64,000 bases of DNA from Rhodocyclaceae bacterium (GTDB lineage: Bacteria; Pseudomonadota; Gammaproteobacteria; Burkholderiales; Rhodocyclaceae), in the NCBI GenBank assembly GCA_023383815.1, contig JAHDYG010000012.1, positions 47,385-111,384 of the forward strand, read 5' to 3'. The notes under the pieces were generated by a model that made no database searches, had not been told where the DNA came from, and worked only from the letters and a program-made list of their open reading frames with translations. Shown in pieces: positions 46,251 through 55,000 of this stretch; the first letter of the stretch is position 1; each line of letters begins with the position of its first letter. The position numbers were made by a program, and so were the translations under genes.

Positions 46251-48077
46251 ATGTGCGGCATCGTCACCGCAATCGCCAAGCGCGACGTCGTCCCGGTCCT
46301 GCTCGAAGGGCTGCGCAAGCTCGAATACCGAGGCTACGATTCGGCCGGACTGGCCGTGCTCGATGGCGGCCTCCAGCGCCTGCGCTCGGCCGGCCGCGTG
46401 GCCGAGCTCGCTGCGCTCGCCGAGCAGGGCGGGGTCGCAGCCCCGGTCGGCATCGCCCACACGCGCTGGGCGACCCACGGCGTGCCGTCCGAGCGCAATG
46501 CGCATCCGCACGTTTCGGCCGGGCTCGCCGTGGTGCATAACGGCATCATCGAGAATTTCGAGTCGATCCGCGAACGGCTGCGCGCGCACGGCTACGACTT
46601 CACCTCCGACACCGACACCGAGGCCATCGCCCATCTGATCCACCATCATCTGCAGCAGGCGCCGGATCTGCTCGAAGCGGTGCGCCGCACTACCCTGGAG
46701 CTCGTCGGTGCCTACGCGATCGCCGTGCTCACCGAGGCCGACCCGTCGCGTGCGGTTGTCGCCCGCCACGGCGCGCCGCTGCTGCTCGGCATCGGGGAAG
46801 ACGGCACGTACGCCGCCTCCGATACCGCCGCGCTGCTGCAGGTCACGCGCACCGTCGTGTACCTCGAAGATGGGGATCTTGCCGAGCTCCGTACCGACGG
46901 CTACCGCATCGTGCGCCCCGACGGCGCCGCGGTCGAGCGCCCGTCCCATCTCTCCAGTCTGTCGGCCGATGCGGTGGAGCTGGGCCAGTACCGGCATTAC
47001 ATGCAGAAGGAAATCTTCGAGCAACCGCAGGCACTCGCGAACACCCTCGAACTCATCGCCGGCGGTGGCTCGGTCTCGCCGCAGATCTTCGGCAGCCTGG
47101 CGCCCGGGCAACTGGCCGGCGTGCGCCAGGTGCTGATCATCGCCTGCGGCACCAGCTATCACGCCGGGCTCGTCGCGCGCTACTGGCTGGAGGAACTGGC
47201 GCAGATTCCGTGCACGGTCGAGATCGCCAGCGAATACCGCTACCGCGTCTCGGTGCCCGACCCCGACGCCCTCGTCGTCGTCATCTCGCAATCGGGTGAA
47301 ACCGCCGACACGCTCGCCGCCCTCAAGCACGCCAAGGCGCAAGGCATGGCGCGCACGCTCGCGATCTGCAACGTGCCCGAATCCGCCATCGTGCGCGAAG
47401 CCGCGCTGCGTTTCATCACCCGCGCCGGCCCCGAGATCGGCGTCGCCTCCACCAAGGCCTTCACCACCCAGCTTGCAGCGCTTGCGCTGCTCACGCTGGC
47501 GCTTGCCAAAGAGACCCGCCGCCTCGACGCCGAGGCCGAAGCGCGCCACCTCACCGCACTGCGCCACCTGCCCGTCGCCGTGCAGAAGGTGCTCGAACTC
47601 GAACCTCAGATCGAATCCTGGGCGCAACAGTTCGCCGGCAAGCACCACGCCCTCTTCCTCGGTCGCGGCCGCCACTGGCCGATCGCGATGGAAGGCGCGC
47701 TCAAGCTCAAGGAAATCTCCTACATCCACGCCGAAGCCTACGCCGCCGGCGAACTCAAGCACGGCCCGCTCGCCCTCGTCGACAAGGACATGCCCGTCAT
47801 CGCCATCGCCCCCGCCGACGGCCTGCTCGAAAAGCTCAAGTCCAACCTCCAGGAAGTCCGCGCCCGCGGCGGCGAACTCTACGTCTTCGCCGACGCCGGC
47901 AGCGAAATTCCCGAAACCGAAGGCGTGCACATCCTCCACATGCCCGAACACTACGGCCTGCTCTCCCCGGTGCTGCACGTCGTCCCGCTGCAACTGCTCT
48001 CCTACCACGCCGCGCTGGTCAAGGGCACGGACGTGGATAAGCCGAGGAACCTCGCGAAGAGCGTGACGGTGGAGTAG
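46251..48077 (+). CDS. glmS: Glutamine--fructose-6-phosphate aminotransferase GlmS
   Basis: Makes glucosamine-6-phosphate from fructose-6-phosphate and glutamine, feeding GlmU. N-terminal amidotransferase with catalytic Cys2 (MCGIV), the [13 protein letters not shown] loop ([19 protein letters not shown]), and two SIS isomerase domains ([28 protein letters not shown]). Length 608 residues. The C-terminus [15 protein letters not shown] is the near-invariant end whose codons form the TnsD-binding part of attTn7, and a Tn7-like end is found 23 nt after the stop. Confidence 0.97.
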   Translation: MCGIVTAIAKRDVVPVLLEGLRKLEYRGYDSAGLAVLDGGLQRLRSAGRVAELAALAEQGGVAAPVGIAHTRWATHGVPSERNAHPHVSAGLAVVHNGIIENFESIRERLRAHGYDFTSDTDTEAIAHLIHHHLQQAPDLLEAVRRTTLELVGAYAIAVLTEADPSRAVVARHGAPLLLGIGEDGTYAASDTAALLQVTRTVVYLEDGDLAELRTDGYRIVRPDGAAVERPSHLSSLSADAVELGQYRHYMQKEIFEQPQALANTLELIAGGGSVSPQIFGSLAPGQLAGVRQVLIIACGTSYHAGLVARYWLEELAQIPCTVEIASEYRYRVSVPDPDALVVVISQSGETADTLAALKHAKAQGMARTLAICNVPESAIVREAALRFITRAGPEIGVASTKAFTTQLAALALLTLALAKETRRLDAEAEARHLTALRHLPVAVQKVLELEPQIESWAQQFAGKHHALFLGRGRHWPIAMEGALKLKEISYIHAEAYAAGELKHGPLALVDKDMPVIAIAPADGLLEKLKSNLQEVRARGGELYVFADAGSEIPETEGVHILHMPEHYGLLSPVLHVVPLQLLSYHAALVKGTDVDKPRNLAKSVTVE

Positions 48078-48100
48078 GTCAGGGGCGGGGAAACGATCAG
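48040..48100. other. attTn7 site (glmS 3' end plus insertion point)
   Basis: The last codons of glmS, encoding [11 protein letters not shown], correspond to the stretch recognised by TnsD in Tn7. The 23 bases after the stop (48078-48100) lead to the element boundary, matching the known Tn7 insertion distance of about 25 bp. ATCAG at 48096-48100 is the candidate 5-bp target duplication; its partner copy would lie at the other end of the element, outside this window. Confidence 0.65.
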
Positions 48101-48166
48101 TGTTCCTTGCCAATAAAGTTGAAAACTTGGCAATAAAGTTGAAAACTTGGCAATAGAGTCGAAAAC
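48101..48166. mobile_element. Right end of a Tn7-like transposon
   Basis: Begins TGTTCC and continues with three directly abutting 20-bp repeats (48107-48126, 48127-48146, 48147-48166). The unit reads TTGGCAATAAAGTTGAAAAC, with one change in copy 1 and two in copy 3. The core CAATAAAGTNNNAAAAC matches TnsB-binding sites of Tn7 (CAATAAAGTCTTAAAC), and the packed arrangement matches Tn7R, the end that faces glmS. Location, terminal TGT, repeat core and orientation all agree. From memory of the Tn7 ends, not a database search. Confidence 0.8.
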
Positions 48167-48188
48167 GCCCGGGTGATGTCCGGGCGTT
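48164..48188. terminator. Hairpin just inside the transposon end
   Basis: AACGCCCGG - GTGATGT - CCGGGCGTT, a perfect 9-bp stem overlapping the last bases of the third repeat. No long T-run follows (TTCTCGCTT). It may end glmS transcripts entering the island or protect the end from readthrough. A second 7-bp hairpin, TGATCAG-CCTT-CTGATCA, follows at 48203-48220. Confidence 0.5.
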
Positions 48189-48516
48189 CTCGCTTGAGCG
48201 GATGATCAGCCTTCTGATCAGCGAACTACGCGTGGCTCACTGGGTAGGGGTGTCCTCCGGCTGTGGGCGACATCGGCGACCGGCAGGTGCTCGGCCGGAG
48301 CCGACCTTGGGTCTCTGGCCACGTTAGGGCGGCAATGCGCCGGTCACCTGCCGTTCAGTCTCTGACTACGGTCAATGGCCGCTTCCCTAGCCGATGAACT
48401 CGAACTTCCGACCCTTACGAGACATAGCGGTGATTTCAACGCTGTCGTTCAGCATACCGTCGCAGCAACTGGACAAGAAACCGTCTGCAAGAGGCTCAAG
48501 CCGATCCACTTGCGGA
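48189..48516. other. Non-coding stretch inside the island end
   Basis: About 330 bases without a gene I can support. Besides the 7-bp hairpin at 48203-48220, CGGCAGGTG (about 48,288) recurs inverted as CACCTGCCG (about 48,345). No tnsA-like reading frame is present on the + strand, where Tn7 itself would have one. Short open frames here show no recognisable protein features. Confidence 0.4.
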
Positions 48517-49041
48517 TTAGTTGGCAGTGCACCGGCCGCCGTCGAAGACAAACCAAAACTCATCATCGCTCCTCGTTGTCAGCACAAACCGCGGACCACC
48601 TCCGCGGTAACCCTGAATGCCTCTTGCTTTGCTGCGGCAGTAGGGCACCGTCTCCTGGCTTTGATGCTTCTTGGCGCAATCGGAGATGACGACTAGTGCT
48701 GGGCTACAGCCATACAAATCGAATAGTGCCTCGCATTTCCCATTCTCGCGCCCGTGATGAGCGGCAACAAGCACGTCAATGCCGGGCATCAGCGCAGCGA
48801 ACTACGGCAGTTTCAGCATGTTCTCCCAGCCGTCGGTCTCAAGGTCGCCAGGAAAAAGGAAATTCCATCCGTGAATGCTGAGGTGAGAAACCAGCGAGAG
48901 GTTGTTCTCACTATCCCAGTACGGATAGGGATTCCAGAACCAAGTCAGGTCCAGGCCCGGGATGACCGGCGGCGCCTGGACCTCACCCGCGTCGCGACGT
49001 CCGGCCAAGCTGTTCATGAGGATACGAATGCCGGCCCCCAT
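48517..49041 (-). pseudogene. Truncated, amber-interrupted ComEC-like metallo-beta-lactamase-fold hydrolase
   Basis: Two open frames in the same phase are separated by one TAG (...NMLKLP* then FAALMPGIDVLVAAHHG). Read through, they give NNLSLVSHLSIHGWNFLFPGDLE, DVLVAAHHGRENG, VVISDCAKKHQSQET and GGPRFVLTTRSDDEF. These are the later metal-binding and C-terminal motifs of ComEC/Rec2-type MBL hydrolases (GDLE, HHG). The N-terminal HxHxDH part is missing: the frame upstream is open only to a TAA at 49105-49107, 3 nt before the kfrA-like stop. So the gene is both 5'-truncated and stop-interrupted. Possibly the decayed remnant of an earlier cargo gene. Confidence 0.6.
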
Positions 49042-49110
49042 CCGGGGTAGCGCCGGGATGAAGCAAAAATTAGGACTTTCGAGCCGTAAACGCCTGTTTT
49101 TAATTTAGAA

Positions 49111-50199
49111 TTATGGAGCGTCGGACGTTGCGGTTTTCTCGCCGACACCCGCGACCTCGTCCTGTGGTCCGTTCCGTTTCCTGCGGTTGCCCTGCTGCAG
49201 GAGTTGTGCCTGCAAGTCTGCCATCACTTTTTCCTGTATCGCCAGTGACGCCTGTGCGGCCGCGAGCTCGATTTCCAGGGTTTGACGACGTTCGCTCTGC
49301 CCGGCGAGCGTAGCTTCAAGCACACTCTTGCTGCGAAGCAGATCCTCAACTTGCAGTTCCCGGTCTGCCAAGCGCTGGGCCAGCGCCTCGGCGCGTCGCC
49401 CTGCTTCCTTGGCGACCGCCAATTCGTCGCGGAGCGATCGCCCCTCCGTCTGAATCTGGTGAAGCTGCGCATGGGCCTGCGACAGCTCGGCCGCTAGGCG
49501 GGCGTTGTCCCGGCTGATCCCGGTCAGCTGATCCTGTTTGATTCCAAGCGTCTGATTCAGTTGCCGCAGTTCGGCCTGCAGGTGCTGAATCTGCTGCTCG
49601 TGCTGACGCTGCTCCTGGTCGCGTTGTTCCTTGGCCGCCTGCCGGAAATGGTCCAGGGCTTCACGCGCGTGACGGTGTTTGTCCTCCAGCGATTGCCGGT
49701 GCTGTTCGCCTTGCGCCAGTTGTGACTGCAGATCGGCGACCTGTTGCGCGGCCAGAGCACGCTGCACGGTTTCCTGTTGCAGTGCGAGCGCTGTCTGACG
49801 ATGACGGTCACTCTCCTCGTTCAGCAGGGCCTCGGTATGCTGCAACTGGATTCTGAGTGCGTCACCTTCCTCGTGTTGCCGCCGGAGCGCGTCCTTGAGT
49901 TGGCCAATTTCGGCGGTGTAGCGGGTTTTCGCCTCGGCAATTCGGGCGTCGGCCTCTTCGTGCAAGCGGCCGGCCAGGCGGCCGACCAGATCCTGGATGG
50001 CCTCGCTCACGGCAACCTGCGTGCCGCCGGCCCCGCCGTCTTCCTCTTCGATCTCCTTCAAATAGCGGTGAATCGTCGCCTTTGAGCCCGTGTTGCCGAG
50101 TTCCACCCGGATGGCGTCGATCGAGGGATGTCGCCCCTGCGCGCGCAACGCGTCACGTGCCCGCACCACCTCGGACTTGTAGATCCCGCTTCTGGCCAT
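49111..50199 (-). CDS. KfrA-like DNA-binding coiled-coil protein
   Basis: Protein of 362 residues. The N-terminal DNA-binding domain (about 1-60, MARSGIYKSEVVRARDALRA, with GNTGSKATIHRYLKEIEEED) matches the plasmid KfrA N-terminal family. It is followed by one very long coiled coil (about 80-345) rich in Q, E, R, A and L, then a charged tail. Plasmid KfrA proteins repress their own promoter and help partition or chromosome-like organisation. Start at 50199 has AGAGGTG 6 nt upstream; the frame opens further to 50,286 without support. A candidate operator lies at 50235-50252. Its presence in a chromosomal island suggests plasmid or ICE ancestry of part of the cargo. Confidence 0.8.
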   Translation of the reverse strand: MARSGIYKSEVVRARDALRAQGRHPSIDAIRVELGNTGSKATIHRYLKEIEEEDGGAGGTQVAVSEAIQDLVGRLAGRLHEEADARIAEAKTRYTAEIGQLKDALRRQHEEGDALRIQLQHTEALLNEESDRHRQTALALQQETVQRALAAQQVADLQSQLAQGEQHRQSLEDKHRHAREALDHFRQAAKEQRDQEQRQHEQQIQHLQAELRQLNQTLGIKQDQLTGISRDNARLAAELSQAHAQLHQIQTEGRSLRDELAVAKEAGRRAEALAQRLADRELQVEDLLRSKSVLEATLAGQSERRQTLEIELAAAQASLAIQEKVMADLQAQLLQQGNRRKRNGPQDEVAGVGEKTATSDAP

Positions 50200-50225
50200 G
50201 GCGACACCTCTGTTTTTTTCATACT

Positions 50226-50254
50226 GTATTACATGGTACGTAATTACATACCAA
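50226..50254 (-). promoter_or_regulatory. Candidate promoter and operator of the kfrA-like gene
   Basis: On the minus strand: TTGGTA (50254-50249), 17 nt, TAATAC (50231-50226). The near-perfect 18-bp palindrome GGTACGTAATTACATACC (50235-50252, one mismatched pair) fills the spacer and part of the -35. A protein bound there would block the promoter, as known for KfrA autorepression. Confidence 0.5.
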
Positions 50255-50293
50255 TTGCAATGAGCACAAGCGCAGGAAGGCGCCAAGTTTTAC

Positions 50294-50318
50294 GCGGGAT
50301 AATCGCGGATTATCCCGC
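50294..50318. repeat. Perfect 11-bp inverted repeat
   Basis: GCGGGATAATC - GCG - GATTATCCCGC. It lies in the 352-bp interval between the kfrA-like gene and the ankyrin gene, 95 bp upstream of the kfrA-like start. The remaining interval (50,319-50,551) shows no gene. Its role is unknown: operator, or remnant of a recombination site. The 7-nt gap between ATAA and TTAT does not fit a standard dif core. Confidence 0.55.
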
Positions 50319-50551
50319 CTAAGGGCGCGCTCTAGGGTGAGTACGGGACTGGCGGGTACGAATGCCCCGAAATTGTGCCCAACTTGGAAAATGGTCGCCA
50401 AGGTCTGCTTCGCTTTGCGGCGAACTCGGCATTGCGGCGGTCCGGTTCGAGCAGGATGGGGGCGTGGACGACTTGAAGTGCTACCTGCGTCGGGGCCCTT
50501 GATTGGGAGGCATGGCCTTAGCCTCGCGCTTGGCGTGAAAGGAGGTCCGAA

Positions 50552-51109
50552 TTAGACGGACCCATCGGAAGTCCTCGGCACGGGACGGTTCGTGCGCGGG
50601 GCTCGCTGCCCCTCCAAGATGGCGACGACATTCTGTCGCCCCAAAGTCTTTGCGAGCCAGAGTTCATCATGTCCTTCCGCGTCGAGCTGGTTGCGTTTTG
50701 CACCGCCGATCAGGAGATGCCGGACAACTGCTGTGTGGCCCTTGTAGACGGCCCAGAACAGAGGCCACTCCCCGTCCGCGTTCCGCGCGTCGGGATTGGC
50801 GCCACGGCCGATCAGGAAGGAGACGATGTCCGCATGGCCGTTGAAAGCCGCCCAGAAGAGCGGCGTCCATCCTCGGCGATCGGGCAGGTCGACCGATGCA
50901 CCGCGCGCCAACAGGCTGTCAATGACGACCCACTGGCGGTGATAGGCTGCGAGGAAGATCAGACTGCACCCCTCGGTGTCCTGCCAGTTGGCCGGCAGTC
51001 CGTCCTCCAGCCATCTCAGCACTTCCAGGACGTTGCCGTGGCGAACCGCATCGAGCAGTGCTGGGGTGACGCGGTCGCGCCAGGCTGCGTGATGGATGTC
51101 GTCAGTCAT
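50552..51109 (-). CDS. Ankyrin-repeat protein
   Basis: Protein of 185 residues composed of about four ankyrin repeats: TPALLDAVRHGNVLEVLRWL, SLIFLAAYHRQWVVIDSLLARGASV, GWTPLFWAAFNGHADIVSFLIGRGANP, and GEWPLFWAVYKGHTAVVRHLLIGGAK, capped by a short C-terminal tail. No signal peptide or enzymatic domain. The ATG at 51109 has GGAG 7 nt upstream. A protein-binding scaffold; partner unknown. Single-gene unit. Confidence 0.8.
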   Translation of the reverse strand: MTDDIHHAAWRDRVTPALLDAVRHGNVLEVLRWLEDGLPANWQDTEGCSLIFLAAYHRQWVVIDSLLARGASVDLPDRRGWTPLFWAAFNGHADIVSFLIGRGANPDARNADGEWPLFWAVYKGHTAVVRHLLIGGAKRNQLDAEGHDELWLAKTLGRQNVVAILEGQRAPRTNRPVPRTSDGSV

Positions 51110-51221
51110 CGTGTCGCTCCTCACCAGACCAGCCAAGGTCTCTCCGATCGTTGATCAATCCCATCCATCTCCCGTATTCCGCGCGACAAGCGCATCAATT
51201 GAATTCCATCCGGTCGAATGT

Positions 51222-51572
51222 TCATGAGTTGCGCTTCGGGATCGGTGCGTTGCAGTCCTTGAAGTTCACATACACTTTGTCACCGACCTGCAATTGCGCA
51301 TCTGCAGGCAACTTTGCGGCGCGCGCGTACGGGTGGCCATTGCGCAGAAACGCAACCATCACGTACGGCGTGTCGCCTTCCGCGTCGGACGCCTCGGCCC
51401 TGCAGTCATAGAACGAAGGCCGCTTCAAGCTAGTCGCCAGCCCGATTTCGACAACAGTTCCTTTGCGCCACCCGTCCGCCTCGGAGTATTTCCCTTCCAG
51501 CACGGTGGGGCTCGCACATCCAGCCAGTCCACCGAGGGCCACGACGACCATTCCTGCAGCAAGAGTTTTCAT
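51222..51572 (-). CDS. Small lipoprotein of unknown function
   Basis: A 116-residue protein with lipoprotein signal MKTLAAGMVVVALGGLAGC (Cys at about 19). A beta-rich mature part follows (VVEIGLATSLKRPSFYDCRAE, YVMVAFLRNGHPYARAAKLP, GDKVYVNFKDCNAPIP) with two further cysteines that could form a disulfide. The start at 51572 has AAGGTG 6 nt upstream. I do not recognise the family; it sits just downstream of the metal efflux operon on the same strand. Confidence 0.65.
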   Translation of the reverse strand: MKTLAAGMVVVALGGLAGCASPTVLEGKYSEADGWRKGTVVEIGLATSLKRPSFYDCRAEASDAEGDTPYVMVAFLRNGHPYARAAKLPADAQLQVGDKVYVNFKDCNAPIPKRNS

Positions 51573-51637
51573 TGAGTCACCTTTAGATCGCATGGGATGG
51601 CCACCCGCAGCGACGTGCTGCGGGCAGCCGGACGGCG

Positions 51638-52024
51638 TCACTTCAGCGTGAAGCGCGCGGTGGTGGAGGGTTTGCCCGGCAGCGTGACGACGGCCACCAG
51701 CTTGGTGCCGGCGCCCACCTTGAAGCTCCCCTTGGACTCCAACCGGTCGCCGGCAGGCTTGAGTTCGACTTCCTGCTTTTCGGTGCCGGTCAGGAGCGTG
51801 AGCTTCGCGCTGCCGTTGGCCACATCGACCGGCTTGCCGTGATCGCGCAGGTGCAGTTGGATGACGTCAGGCTTGGCGACGAGCTCGAGGTCGATATCCT
51901 TGACCTCGACCACCAGGCCGCCGTGCATGGACTCATGTCCGTGGGCGTGGTCGTGCTTGTCCGCCGCGAAGGCCGGGCCGACGGCCACCAGGGCGGCAAG
52001 GGTGATGAGCTTCGAGAGTTTCAT
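51638..52024 (-). CDS. His-rich periplasmic protein of the metal efflux operon
   Basis: A 128-residue protein with signal peptide MKLSKLITLAALVAVGPAFA and a His-rich mature N-terminus (ADKHDHAHGHESMHGG), followed by an all-beta domain (LVVEVKDIDLELVAKPDVIQ to the end). AGGAG precedes the ATG. The His/Met cluster fits metal binding, perhaps a periplasmic chaperone delivering ions to the pump encoded just upstream. No named family recognised; compare the HDHG motif of the two proteins at 55.2-56.9 kb. Confidence 0.7.
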   Translation of the reverse strand: MKLSKLITLAALVAVGPAFAADKHDHAHGHESMHGGLVVEVKDIDLELVAKPDVIQLHLRDHGKPVDVANGSAKLTLLTGTEKQEVELKPAGDRLESKGSFKVGAGTKLVAVVTLPGKPSTTARFTLK

Positions 52025-52064
52025 GTTTTCTCCTTTCAGGTTCGGTGTCGTGAGTGGATCGGGG

Positions 52065-55000
52065 TCAGAACGCTTCGGCATTCCGGTCGTTGAGAAGGCG
52101 CTCGACGTCGCGGCGACCAAAGAGCCAGAACATCGCGGGGGTCAGGAAGGTATCGAGCAGTGTCGAGCTGATGAGGCCCGAGAAGATCACCACCGCGACC
52201 GGATGCAGGATCTCGGTACCCGGACGCTCAGCCTCGAATAGCAGCGGCGCCAGCGCAAATGCCGTGACCAGCGCCGTCATCAGTACGGGGGAGAGGCGTT
52301 CCAGCGAGCCGCGCAGGATCATCTTGTGATCGAAGCTTTCGCCTTCGATGCGCATCAGGTTGATGTAGTGGCTGACCTTCAGGATGCCGTTACGCACCGA
52401 GATGCCGGCGAGCGTGATGAAGCCGATGAGCGCCGCGACCGACAAGGGCTGGCCGGATATCCACAGGCCGATCACTGCGCCGACCAGCGCGAGCGGAATG
52501 TTGGCCATGATTAGCGCCGAGAGCCGAACCGACTTGTAGCGGCTGTAGAGCACGACGAACATCAGCACGAGCGACACGATAGAGAGCAGCCCCACGAGAC
52601 GCGACGCTTCTTCCTGTGCCTGGAACTGCCCACCGAGCGTGATGAAGTAGCCTTCGGGCAGTTTCATGTCGGCCACCACGGCGCGGATGTCCTCGACGAT
52701 TTCCGAGAGCGGCCGCTGCTGCGCATTGGCCGACAGCACGATGCGGCGCTTGCCGTCGTCGCGGCTGACCTGGTTCGGCCCGTCGCCGTCCTCGATGGCG
52801 GCGACCTTCGACAGCGGGACATGCCCGGTCGGCGTTTCGATGAGGATCTGCGCGAGCCCCTCGACCGAACGCGCCGACTCGGGCAGCCGCACGACCAGCG
52901 CGAAGCGCCGCCCACCTTCGACGATCTGCGTGACTTTCTCGCCTTCGACGAGGTTCTGCAGCGCGGCCAAGATCTGCGGCGCTGGCACCCCATAGCGGGC
53001 CGCCGCCGCATAGTCGACGCGCACCTTGATCTGCGGCGCGAGCACCTGCTTCTCGATTTCCAGGTCCGCGAGACCGGGAATACCGGCCAGCCGCGCCCGC
53101 AGCGCATCGGCCTGACCGCGCAGTGTGTCGAGATCCTCGCCGAAAATCTTGATCGCGATCTGCGAGCGCACGCCCGAGAGCATGTGATCGATGCGGTGCG
53201 AGATCGGCTGGCCGATCGCGATCGCAGCGGGCAGGCTAACGAGCCGGGCGCGGATGTCGGCGGCGATCTCCCCCATCGAACGGGTGAGTTCTGACGCCGG
53301 CTTGAGCCCGACATCGAGTTCGCTGACATGCACGCCTTCAGCATGTTCATCGAGTTCCGCACGTCCGCTGCGGCGACCAACGTGCGTGACCTCGGGCACC
53401 TGTTTCACCAGCACCTCCGCCTGTTGTGCAAGCGCGGTGGACTCGGCGAGCGTCACCCCCGGGTTGAGCCGCATGCCGATCAGCAGGGTGCCTTCGTTGA
53501 AGGGCGGCAGAAACGTGGTCGGAAAGAAGGGCACGGCGGCGGCCGCGACGATCACCGCGACTGTGCCGGCGAACACGGCAGCCCTGGGCCGCTCGAGGAC
53601 AGCCTGCAGACCGTTGCGATAGCGCGCCTTGAGCCAGGCAAGTACGCGCGTGTCGCCATGGTCGAGGGACTTCATGCGCGGCAGCAGATAGAACGACAGC
53701 ACCGGCGTGACCGTCACCGACACGACCAGCGACGCCAACGTCGAGACGATGAATGCCACGCCGAGCGGCACGAACAGCCGCCCCTCCATCCCGGGCAGCG
53801 CGAACAACGGCAGGAACACCAGCACGATGATGATCGTCGCGTAGAGGATGGCCGAGCGCACCTCCATCGTTGCATGAGCCACGAGTTCGATCGGGTGCAG
53901 GCGATGGTCATGATGCTTCGCGCGATCCTCCTTCAGCCGGCGCAACACGTTCTCGACGCCCACCACCGCGTCGTCGACCAGACCGCCGATCGCAATCGCC
54001 AGCCCCCCGAGCGTCATCGTGTTGATCGACAACCCGAAGTACTTGAACACCAGCGCCGTCATGAAGATCGACACCGGGATCGCAGTGAGCGCGATCACCG
54101 TCGGGCGCAGCGTGCCGAGGAAGAAGAACAGGATCGCCGCGACGAACACCGAGGCACCGATCAGTTTGCCCTGCAGCGTGCCGATCGACGCCTCGATGAA
54201 GCTCGCCTGACGGAAGGTCACCTGCGGCGCCTCCATGCCGGCTGGCAGCGATTTCTTCATCTCGTCGAGCGCGGCCTCGATCGAGCGGGTGAGGTGGATC
54301 GTGTCCGCGGTCGGCTGCTTCTGGATGCCGAGAATCACTGCCGGTTTGCCCTCGAAACCCGCGTCGCCGCGTCGCAGCGCCGGGGCAAAGGTCACGGTCG
54401 CGATCTGGCGCAGCAGGATCGGCTGACCGTCGCGCGCGGTAATCGCGAGATTCTTCAGATCCTCCAGGTTCGAGGTGCGTCCGAGGTTGCGGATCAGGTA
54501 TTCGCGCCCGGTGAGTTCGAGGAAGCCACCCGAGGTGTTCGACGAGAACCCGCGGATCGCCGCCTCCAGCTGTTCCAGCGAGATCTCCAGCTCCGCCATG
54601 CGCCGCGTATCGGGCTGCACCTGGAACTGCCGCACTTCACCGCCGATCGGGATGACCTGCGCGATGCCGGGGATGGCCATGAGACGGGGGCGCAGCACCC
54701 AGTCGGCGTATTCGCGCACCTGCATCGGCGAGATCCTCGCGGTGTCGATCGGGATCGCGATCTGCATGATCTCGCCCATCACGGAGCTGATCGGCCCCAT
54801 GCGTGGAATCACATCCTCGGGCAGGCCTTCCTCCATCGCGGACAGGCGTTCCGACACCATCTGCCGAGCCCGGAAGATCTCCGTACTCCAGTCGAAGGTG
54901 ACGTAGATGAAGGACAGCCCCGCGCTTGAGATGGAGCGTACCGACTCGACGCCGGGCAGCCCGTTCATCGTTGTTTCGAGCGGGAAAGTGATGAGCTGTT

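Noticed and set aside
44171..48113. Very long antisense frames opposite glmU and glmS
   Set aside because: Shadows caused by strong C-ending codon use in glmU-glmS; no domains.
48107..48166. CRISPR array
   Set aside because: The three 20-bp repeats abut directly with no spacers and sit at a transposon end; no cas genes are in the window.
48189..48516. tnsA or other transposition gene beside the right end
   Set aside because: No + strand frame of suitable length or composition; only short uncharacterised frames.
50294..50318. Chromosome dimer resolution (dif) site
   Set aside because: Half-sites look superficially similar (ATAA...TTAT) but the centre is 7 nt instead of 6 and flanks do not fit XerC/XerD arms.
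53328..54929. 533-codon antisense frame opposite the czcA-like gene
   Set aside because: His/Arg/Asp-rich repetitive shadow translation; gene on the minus strand is certain.
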